The notes beneath the pieces were generated by a model. The model was not told the origin of the DNA, made no database searches, and saw only the letters and a list, made by a program, of their open reading frames with translations. From NCBI GenBank assembly GCA_002353885.1, contig DEKO01000046.1, forward strand, positions 1 to 14,831: a stretch of 14,831 nt of DNA, given 5' to 3'. Position numbers and translations under genes: made by a program. Below are positions 1 to 6,129 of the stretch, piece by piece (within the stretch, counting starts at the first letter, position 1; each line of letters opens with the position of its first letter). The DNA is from Porphyromonadaceae bacterium UBA2720 (GTDB lineage Bacteria > Bacteroidota > Bacteroidia > Bacteroidales > Muribaculaceae).

Positions 1-47
1 ATGTCCTGAGCCATGGCAACTAAGAACTAAAAACTAACAACCACAAT

Positions 48-1073
48 ATGCCTCGAATACTCATTATCTATACAGGCGGCACCATCGGCATGATCGAGAA
101 TCCCGTCACCCATGCCCTGCAGCCCTTCGACTTCTCGCACCTGATCGACAACGTGCCCAAGATCAAAAAGCTCGACTACGAAATCGACAACTTGCAGTTC
201 GACCCGCCCATCGACAGCAGCAACATGAACACCTGCCACTGGCGCGACATTGCTGTGGCCATCGAGCAGAACTATGATGCCTACGACGGGTTCGTCGTGC
301 TACATGGCACCGACACCATGGCCTACACCGCATCGGCGCTCAGCTTCATGCTCGAGAACCTGACCAAGCCCGTCATCATCACCGGCTCGCAGCTGCCCAT
401 CGGCGAGGTGCGCACCGATGGCGAGGAGAACCTCATCACGGCCCTGCAGGTGGCCGCCGCCCTCGACAAGGACGGCTCGCCCATGGTGCAAGAGGTGGCC
501 ATCCTGTTCGACAACTCGCTGTGGCGCGGCAACCGTGCCACCAAGATGAGCGCCGACAACTTCAACGCCTTCCGCAGCTACAATTATCCTCCCCTGGCAC
601 GCGTGGGACTGGGCATCGACTTCCACCGAGACGCCCTCTTCCGTTCGCCCTCACACCGACCCCTCAAGGTGCGCCACAACATGGACCCCGCTGTCATGTT
701 CCTCGAGCTCAACCCCGGCATGACGCCTCAGACCCTGCACCACCTGCTCACCACGCCAGGCATCAAGGGCATCGTCCTCAAGACCTACGGCGCTGGCAAC
801 AGCCCCAGCGAGAAGTGGTTCATCGACGAGATCAGAGCGGCCTGTGAGCGCGGCATCGTCATCCTCAATGTCACCCAGTGCGTCAATGGTGGTGTGCGCG
901 GCACCCTCTACGAGACCGGCAACAGCCTCACCGCTGCCGGCGCCGTCAGCGGACACGACATCACCAGCGAGGCCGCTATCACCAAGTTGATGTACCTCTT
1001 TGGCCTCGACCTCCAGCCCGAGACCGTCAAGCAGTACCTCAACTGCTCGCTCTGCGGCGAGGTCACCCTCTGA
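48..1073 (+). CDS. ansA: Type I L-asparaginase, cytoplasmic
   Basis: This 341-residue protein matches the family length (about 340) and hydrolyses L-asparagine to L-aspartate and ammonia. The N-terminal motif YTGGTIGM carries the catalytic threonine T12, and HGTDTM at residues 86-91 carries the second conserved Thr-Asp pair (T88, D89). The stretch around RTDGEENL fits the type I pattern. There is no signal peptide, which argues for the cytoplasmic type I enzyme rather than the periplasmic type II. The start ATG at 48 follows AT-rich spacer DNA without a Shine-Dalgarno sequence, as is usual in Bacteroidetes. The gene has high GC and a regular codon pattern. It is followed by a hairpin terminator and seems to be a housekeeping neighbour, not part of the downstream cluster. 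Identification is by motif recognition; the family is secure, the physiological substrate preference is inferred. Confidence 0.94.
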   Translation: MPRILIIYTGGTIGMIENPVTHALQPFDFSHLIDNVPKIKKLDYEIDNLQFDPPIDSSNMNTCHWRDIAVAIEQNYDAYDGFVVLHGTDTMAYTASALSFMLENLTKPVIITGSQLPIGEVRTDGEENLITALQVAAALDKDGSPMVQEVAILFDNSLWRGNRATKMSADNFNAFRSYNYPPLARVGLGIDFHRDALFRSPSHRPLKVRHNMDPAVMFLELNPGMTPQTLHHLLTTPGIKGIVLKTYGAGNSPSEKWFIDEIRAACERGIVILNVTQCVNGGVRGTLYETGNSLTAAGAVSGHDITSEAAITKLMYLFGLDLQPETVKQYLNCSLCGEVTL

Positions 1074-1143
1074 CCTTATCCCAGGAGCATAATGAATACG
1101 CAAGGGGTGTGAATATCCTCGTTAATTTGCATCACAACCACAA

Positions 1144-1179
1144 GTGGGCTGCCTGAGACAGGGCAGCCCACAGCGTTTT
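1144..1179 (+). terminator. Hairpin terminator after asparaginase gene
   Basis: A perfect 10-bp GC-rich stem, GTGGGCTGCC (1144-1153) with GGCAGCCCAC (1162-1171), encloses an 8-nt loop and is followed seven bases into the downstream flank by a short TTTT run (1176-1179). It lies 70 nt behind the ansA stop and probably separates ansA from the next transcription unit. The T run is short, so it may be a weak terminator or a 3'-end stabilising hairpin. Confidence 0.65.
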
Positions 1180-1294
1180 GACACCAAGCCATAACCAAAC
1201 AATCCACATTCCTCCCTCACATGATATAACTGCCTATAATACAATCACAATCAGTCACAAAAAGAATTTTATGCTACAAAAAAACCAATTAAAC

Positions 1295-1325
1295 TTGCAA
1301 AAACAAAGCAAAAACCGTAACTTTG
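1295..1325 (+). promoter_or_regulatory. Strong Bacteroidetes-type sigma promoter
   Basis: TTG at 1295-1297, a 20-nt spacer, then TAACTTTG at 1318-1325 match the Bacteroidetes housekeeping consensus (TTG, 19-21 nt, TAnnTTTG) at every defined position. Transcription should start near 1330-1334, leaving a leader of roughly 165-260 nt before the UpxY-like protein, depending on its start codon. It is the only perfect promoter match I found in the non-coding parts of the window, so it is the best candidate to drive the antiterminator and, through it, the whole downstream cluster. Confidence 0.8.
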
Positions 1326-1489
1326 CAGCGACTTGCAATCAAAACACGTAGGTCGGCAGACAAAATATTAATTCCTGACAACTTGTCCTCGATTTAAGGC
1401 AGAGTTTCTCTTATAATTCAATACTCACCCTTTCTTTCCTGGACATCCTTGTGGAAGCACCAACACTGCTCACCACACATACTTAATAC

Positions 1490-1592
1490 TTTACATTGAC
1501 TAATGTAAACACTCCCCGAGGTGGAGAAAAAAACCACAGCATTGGGCAGCCCCCCAATGCCCTCCCCAAATCCCGTAGTTCACGGACTGGGG
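1490..1592 (+). promoter_or_regulatory. Three consecutive RNA hairpins at head of UpxY-like gene
   Basis: Three hairpins follow one another. The first pairs TTTACATT (1490-1497) with AATGTAAA (1502-1509) over a GACT loop. The second pairs GCATTGGG (1539-1546) with CCCAATGC (1553-1560) over CAGCCC. The third pairs CCCCA (1564-1568) with TGGGG (1588-1592) and, inside, CCGT (1573-1576) with ACGG (1582-1585). The first contains the possible TTG start at 1496 and the third ends on the possible GTG start at 1592. None has a following T run, so they do not look like simple terminators. They may be a loading or response site for the antiterminator or a control on its translation; that role is inference. 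Confidence 0.5.
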
Positions 1593-2170
1593 TGTCGGTA
1601 AGCTATGTCCCAGACCCAGAGAAGAAATGGTATGTGATGCGGGCATCATATGGTCGCGAACTGAAGGCCATGGACATCATCGTTGAAGATGGCACTTATG
1701 CCTACGTTGCCCAGCGCTATACGGTCAAGAGAGCTAATGGCAAGACCGTGCGACAGCTGCAACCATTGGTGCCGAACCTCATTTTTGTCTATACCACAGC
1801 CGACCAAGCTGAAAGCTATGTCAAAGACACCCCCAAGCTATCCTATCTAAGCTACTACTTTAACCACTTCGAGAAAAGGGAACACGACCACACCAAGAAT
1901 ATCCCGCTGACAATCCCCGAAAACGACATGATGAATTTCATCATTGCAACCAGCACTCGCAGCGAGCACCTGCTGGTCGTCACCGCCGACCAGTGTCGTT
2001 TCAAGGGCGGCGAGACTGTTCGCGTGACCGATGGCGCGTTTGCCGGCATCACAGGTCGTGTGGCACGCGTGGCCGGCCAGCAACGAGTCGTCATCCAGCT
2101 CACCGGCCTAGGACTTATCTCAACCGCCTACATTCCTACCGCCTTTATCGAGCGAATAACACCACTTTAG
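1496..2170 (+). CDS. UpxY-like transcription antiterminator (NusG paralog)
   Basis: The protein belongs to the specialised NusG paralogs of Bacteroidetes (UpxY type), which bind elongating RNA polymerase on a particular operon and suppress premature termination. A NusG N-terminal domain begins at KKWYVMRASYGRE (W45, counted from TTG 1496) and includes LVPNLIFVYTT; a C-terminal KOW domain lies near VRVTDGAFAGITGRV (about 175-189). No in-frame ATG precedes the core. The feature is drawn from the first possible start, TTG at 1496, so no coding sequence is lost. GTG at 1592 is at least as likely: it would give 192 residues, nearer the usual 170-180, and would leave the hairpin-rich stretch untranslated. 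UpxY genes usually head capsule operons; this one heads a conflict-type cluster. The stop TAG is formed by a small inserted element. Confidence 0.85.
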   Translation: MTNVNTPRGGEKNHSIGQPPNALPKSRSSRTGVSVSYVPDPEKKWYVMRASYGRELKAMDIIVEDGTYAYVAQRYTVKRANGKTVRQLQPLVPNLIFVYTTADQAESYVKDTPKLSYLSYYFNHFEKREHDHTKNIPLTIPENDMMNFIIATSTRSEHLLVVTADQCRFKGGETVRVTDGAFAGITGRVARVAGQQRVVIQLTGLGLISTAYIPTAFIERITPL

Positions 2171-2347
2171 GTGGGTTCTATAAAATGCTCGAGTCTGATT
2201 GATTCGGGTTGTCCAGCCGATATTTTGCCAATCTGCGCGACACAGTAGCGGGCTACGGGTCAAGCAGTTGGTAAAAAATGCCGACAAGACGAAACAATAA
2301 GACCGAAACAAAACATAACATTTCGCAATTTATAGAACCCACCTTTA
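2166..2347. mobile_element. 174-bp MITE-like element with TTTA target duplication
   Basis: Perfect 15-bp terminal inverted repeats, GGTGGGTTCTATAAA at 2170-2184 and its reverse complement at 2329-2343, enclose 144 bp without an ORF. The element is flanked on both sides by TTTA (2166-2169 and 2344-2347), the signature of a 4-bp target-site duplication. Removing the element and one TTTA restores CTT TAA, an intact stop for the upstream gene, followed by 12 nt and the ATG of the next gene. The insertion changed the stop from TAA to TAG without changing the protein. The interior has a small hairpin (GTAG/CTAC) and no recognisable promoter on either strand. The mobilising transposase family is unknown. 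An invertible segment is the main alternative. Confidence 0.75.
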
Positions 2348-2360
2348 ATATCGACATCTC

Positions 2361-4766
2361 ATGACAGATTCATTGACCATTCTGCAAGACACTATCATCG
2401 AAGCCAGCAAAGCTTTGACACCACCTGCCTATGATGAGGCTGGCATACATTTGTCGACTAGCGACCTGGGCAACCTAGCTTTCTGGAGCACTGTCATCGG
2501 CATTGCGATTGCCGTGTTTGCCTGGCTATATTTTTTCCGATCTGACAACAAATACAAACCATTTGAGACACTGCGCAAAGTGCACCTAGGAAAGGTGTTT
2601 GGGCTGGTCTATTTTTTAGGCTTCATCGTTTACGATGTGGGCATGTACACAGGCGAGCCTTGGTCGTTGTTTGGCAATTCCCCTATGGCTATCCTGCATG
2701 CTTTCGGCATCTTCTTGCTCGACAGTGACGTCAGTGCCATTCATGCTCCACTGCATGACAACGCTTGGTATATGGCCGCTTTTTCGCTGGTGCATATCCT
2801 GGCTGCATTGGTGAGCATGGCTTTTGTCATCAAGCAATTTGGCTATAACATCATTGCCACTTTCTGGATGTGGCACGAAGGAACGAAATATGGCAGTAAA
2901 GCAACGACTACCTATCTCTTTTGGGGGCTTAATGACGCGGCCTACAATCTTGCCACGAGCATTCGCCTGCATCACGGCCTGGATGACAAGGACTATCGTA
3001 TTATTGTCATTCGGACCGATAGCGAAGATGATGGTTCGAGCGGGCGCAATGCCATGGAGCGCTTATTCAACTTTGTCAAGATGCGCGACAAAGACGTAGA
3101 CCGCCTACAGCAACTAGACTGCTTCACCACCAGCACCTTTGCCCACTTACCTCATAGAACGCTAAACGAGACGACTGACAATGGCGTGTCTGATGACTAT
3201 CAGAAAAAGTCGTTCTTGACCGATGCCATGAGACTCAAGCTACTTGGGCGCATTATAAATAAGGTGAGCAACAAACAGTTGCATATATTCGTCTTGTCCG
3301 AAAACGAACAGCACAACATCAGAGTTTCCAACTACATCCAAAACGACTCATTGATTACCCAGGTTGCTGAACAGGGTCTTCAGGTCAACATATATTGCCA
3401 TGCACGCTACAACAGCATCCACCGTGTCATCGAGGACAGACGAGTCACACGGGGAGTTAAAGTCAAGGTGATCGACTCATCACAGCTGGCTATACAATGG
3501 CTGAAAGAACAAGAGAGCCTGCATCCGGTCAACTTTGTTGACATCGAGCCCGATGCCACGGTATCATCAGCTTTCCACGCACTAGTCATCGGTTTCGCCG
3601 AAGTCGGCAAAGATGTGGTCCGCTTCCTGTATGAATTTGGGTCGTTTGTCAAATTGGGCAGTGATGCAAAACATGTTGAGCGATCAGACTTTCATTGCGA
3701 TGTGGTTGACAAACGCATGACCGACTTAGCAGGACAATTTATGGCCAATGCGCCAGAGATCATGCGACACAACAAGTCTGCACAAGACAGGCTGCCGTGG
3801 CTCACTCTGCATCAAATGGACTGTTGCAGCGTTGAGTTTTATCGGCGGCTAGTCGATGAATGGCTCTCCACGCTCAACTATGTGGTCATAGCCACTGAGA
3901 ATGACGACCTGAACATGGCTATGGCCATACGCATCTTCAGACTGGCGGTGCGACACAAGGACAACCTGCGCAACGACGACCAGCAGTTTGCCATACTGGT
4001 GCGCATCCATGACGACCCCGACGGGCAACTGGCCAACATCGCAAGCTATTACAACCGCTTGTGGGAGGCAGAGAAATGTGCAGGAGGCCGCTTAAAACAA
4101 AGCGAGGTTAAAGCCCAAGGCGAGTTAAGCGGCAGGCCCATCATCACGCTGTTTGGCGATGAGAGCAACACCTACACTTACGACAGTATCATTGGCAACA
4201 AAGCTCTCGAGGATGCCAAACGCTTCCATGCCGGGTATAAGGGTACTGCTGAAGACGCCGACAGCAAGTGGCAAGAGATGGAAAACGAATGCCTACCTGA
4301 TGAAGGCTACTCGGCATCGTTAGGTGGACTGATGAGCCTGCGCCGCAAGGTGGCACAAAACTTCGCCAACAGCAGGCATCAGTATACCAAGGCCACGCTG
4401 GCACACAAGGCATTGGGTGATGCTGACAGCCAACTCTTAGCTCAACTCACGACCATGCGTAAGGCCAATACGCTAACCTATGAGAAACCTGCGGACATGA
4501 CCCAGCAAACCTTTGACCGCCTGAAAGCTGTGCTCGATACCCTGGCATGGACCGAGCATCTGCGCTGGAATGCCGCACACGAGATTTTGGGATACCGTCG
4601 GGCCGACCACAAAGACGAGGCCCGACTGCTGCACAACTGCCTCTGCCCCTGGCAAGACCTCCCCGACGACAAGACTCGCAGCCACGACTACAACGTCGTC
4701 GACCTGACACAGTGGAATATAATGAGCGACCAAACTGTCAACAACAATGATTATACAAGCGATTGA
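2361..4766 (+). CDS. Membrane protein with Rossmann domain and RyR-like C-terminus
   Basis: This 801-residue protein begins with about four hydrophobic segments (roughly 36-59, 78-96, 106-120, 136-157). A large cytoplasmic part follows. It has a first alpha/beta region (YRIIVIRTD, LHIFVLSEN) and a Rossmann-type glycine loop, ALVIGFAEVGKDV (G411 to G416), resembling TrkA-N/RCK NAD-binding domains. Near the C-terminus the motif EHLRW (732-736) with ILGYR (742-746) resembles bacterial RyR-like ligand-binding domains; nearly the same motif recurs in the gene at 8761. The fold suggests a membrane-anchored sensor of NAD or another nucleotide. No potassium-channel selectivity filter is visible, so a channel role is not supported. 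The ATG lies 16 nt behind the inserted element, and the end overlaps the next gene by 20 bp. Domain calls are by pattern, function by inference. Confidence 0.8.
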   Translation: MTDSLTILQDTIIEASKALTPPAYDEAGIHLSTSDLGNLAFWSTVIGIAIAVFAWLYFFRSDNKYKPFETLRKVHLGKVFGLVYFLGFIVYDVGMYTGEPWSLFGNSPMAILHAFGIFLLDSDVSAIHAPLHDNAWYMAAFSLVHILAALVSMAFVIKQFGYNIIATFWMWHEGTKYGSKATTTYLFWGLNDAAYNLATSIRLHHGLDDKDYRIIVIRTDSEDDGSSGRNAMERLFNFVKMRDKDVDRLQQLDCFTTSTFAHLPHRTLNETTDNGVSDDYQKKSFLTDAMRLKLLGRIINKVSNKQLHIFVLSENEQHNIRVSNYIQNDSLITQVAEQGLQVNIYCHARYNSIHRVIEDRRVTRGVKVKVIDSSQLAIQWLKEQESLHPVNFVDIEPDATVSSAFHALVIGFAEVGKDVVRFLYEFGSFVKLGSDAKHVERSDFHCDVVDKRMTDLAGQFMANAPEIMRHNKSAQDRLPWLTLHQMDCCSVEFYRRLVDEWLSTLNYVVIATENDDLNMAMAIRIFRLAVRHKDNLRNDDQQFAILVRIHDDPDGQLANIASYYNRLWEAEKCAGGRLKQSEVKAQGELSGRPIITLFGDESNTYTYDSIIGNKALEDAKRFHAGYKGTAEDADSKWQEMENECLPDEGYSASLGGLMSLRRKVAQNFANSRHQYTKATLAHKALGDADSQLLAQLTTMRKANTLTYEKPADMTQQTFDRLKAVLDTLAWTEHLRWNAAHEILGYRRADHKDEARLLHNCLCPWQDLPDDKTRSHDYNVVDLTQWNIMSDQTVNNNDYTSD

Positions 4767-6129
4767 CAAGGATGAGAAAAACTGGAACATTCTCTTTGAC
4801 CAAGTGGTTAAGGGCAACGTAATTCCAGTTATCGGCCCAGAGATGGTTCGCATAGGCAACAAGAGCTCAATACAGTTCCTTATTGATGTTTTTGCTGACT
4901 ATTGTGGCATAACCGAAGGGACAATCAACACATTCTCACAACTGATATATGACCCACGCTTTAGGGCTAAGAGTGATGATATGGGTGGCAATATTCACGA
5001 ATTGCTAGCAAGCACTATCGGCAGTGCCAGTAATGCAGAGTACTTTGACCAGACCGATGACAACAACTTGCTGATGCGCTTGTTGAGCATTAAGCACTTC
5101 CCATTTGTCATCACAACCACGTTTGACCCCATTGTAGAGAACATGATGCGCCGCATCCATGGCAATCAGCTCAGGGTAAAAGTGTTTCGCAATGACCCAA
5201 GCAATAATGACGACATCCTGAACGAGGCCGAAGCGCAACAACCCACACTCTACTACATGTTTGGCAAAGCTGACGGCAAGCAAGGACATTTTGTCGCCAC
5301 CGACATCGACTTGCTCAAGTTCTCGCAATCATGGATGTTGCCTAACGACAGCAGCAGCCTTGCCAAGCCCTCGCGTCTCTCGCGCCTGCTTGCCAAACGT
5401 TACTTGCTGGTCATGGGCTACAACTATCAAGACTGGTTGTTCCGTTTCTTCTGGTACTCCATGAAAAGTGACCAATTTGGTTCCGACAAAAGTGGCATGA
5501 TGGCGCAATCACATCACGACCAAGATTTGATTGATTTTCTCACCCGTGCCAATGCCTTCACTCAGGTAGAACCAGATTTGGGCAAACTGATTGACAGGCT
5601 GTGCCAAGGCATTGAACGGGAGATGCAAACACGCACTCAATCGCCATCTCGTCACAATCAAGTGCCAGAAGATGGGGCTGATGTCTTTATTTCCTACTCG
5701 CGCGGTGACGCCGAACTAGTCGAAGAAGTTTATCACATCCTCACTGCAAAAGGGCTAAACGTCTGGTATGACCGCAACAGTATGCACAAAGGTGTTGACT
5801 TCATGCGACAAATCGAAAACGCTATAAAAAACTCTACGTTTTTTGTGCCCGTATTTACCGATACCATCACCCATCAAGCCGACAAGGAGCATCCCTATCG
5901 TGACGAGTGGCGCTTTGCCGTAAATCACATACGCCGCATCGGTGGCATACCATACTGCTTCCCCTTCTACGAAATAGGTTTCGACATGGACAGTTTGGTT
6001 GCCGCTATTCCCGATGACCTCAAACGTCATGATGCATTTGGTTTTACAAAGGCCGACTACAAAGAACGCGCAGAGGAAATGGCCGACTACTTGAGTAACG
6101 AAATAGAAAAAAGGAGGCATCATGGATGA
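4747..6129 (+). CDS. SIR2-like and TIR domain fusion protein
   Basis: This 460-residue soluble protein has a SIR2-family N-terminal domain and a C-terminal TIR domain (about 311-455). SIR2 landmarks appear as NVIPVIGPEM (G30), TTTFD (123-127), YYMFG (169-173) and LLVMGYNYQDWLFR. The Asn usual in the TTNYD-type motif is T125, and the position of the catalytic His before Gly is F172, so this SIR2 domain is probably inactive as an enzyme and may bind NAD or a partner. The TIR domain looks intact: DVFISYSRGD (312-321), GLNVWYD, and RDEWRFA, in which E387 is the candidate catalytic glutamate for NAD cleavage. SIR2 and TIR are both established NAD-depleting modules in phage defence. The gene starts inside the end of the previous one (20-bp overlap) and overlaps the next by 8 bp, so all three are probably translated together. 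Confidence 0.87.
   Translation: MIIQAIDKDEKNWNILFDQVVKGNVIPVIGPEMVRIGNKSSIQFLIDVFADYCGITEGTINTFSQLIYDPRFRAKSDDMGGNIHELLASTIGSASNAEYFDQTDDNNLLMRLLSIKHFPFVITTTFDPIVENMMRRIHGNQLRVKVFRNDPSNNDDILNEAEAQQPTLYYMFGKADGKQGHFVATDIDLLKFSQSWMLPNDSSSLAKPSRLSRLLAKRYLLVMGYNYQDWLFRFFWYSMKSDQFGSDKSGMMAQSHHDQDLIDFLTRANAFTQVEPDLGKLIDRLCQGIEREMQTRTQSPSRHNQVPEDGADVFISYSRGDAELVEEVYHILTAKGLNVWYDRNSMHKGVDFMRQIENAIKNSTFFVPVFTDTITHQADKEHPYRDEWRFAVNHIRRIGGIPYCFPFYEIGFDMDSLVAAIPDDLKRHDAFGFTKADYKERAEEMADYLSNEIEKRRHHG
6112..6117 (+). promoter_or_regulatory. Perfect Shine-Dalgarno AGGAGG before STAND-lysozyme gene
   Basis: AGGAGG lies four bases before the ATG at 6122, inside the end of the SIR2-TIR gene. Clear Shine-Dalgarno sites are uncommon in Bacteroidetes. 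Here it supports the ATG at 6122 and suggests that this gene is translated efficiently despite starting inside its neighbour. Confidence 0.6.

Larger units (their letters stand above)
1074..1495. other. Intergenic region with terminator, promoter and leader
   Basis: This 422-bp gap has no convincing gene. Its left part holds the ansA terminator hairpin. From about 1180 the DNA becomes AT-rich with nothing recognisable until the promoter at 1295-1325. The rest (about 1332-1495) would be the untranslated leader of the UpxY-like gene. A short open frame over 878-1156 only shadows the end of ansA. Confidence 0.6.

Noticed and set aside
300..1103. Long minus-strand open frames within the asparaginase gene
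   Set aside because: They are shadows of the GC-rich codon pattern of ansA; the translations have no recognisable domain.
1235..1240. TATAAT as an E. coli style -10 box
   Set aside because: Bacteroidetes promoters use TAnnTTTG, there is no matching -35, and a perfect Bacteroidetes promoter lies 80 nt downstream.
2169..2344. Inverted repeats as an invertible promoter, as in Bacteroides capsule loci
   Set aside because: No TTG/TAnnTTTG promoter is visible between the repeats on either strand, and the flanking TTTA duplication with a clean empty site explains the structure better. Not excluded without reads.
2361..4766. Potassium channel or CASTOR/POLLUX-like channel, suggested by membrane helices plus RCK-like domain
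   Set aside because: No selectivity-filter motif or pore-loop pattern is visible; only the Rossmann domain is shared.
4473..4862. Minus-strand open frame across the junction of the 801-aa and SIR2-TIR genes
   Set aside because: Both plus-strand genes here have clear domains and overlap naturally; the antisense product looks like nothing known.
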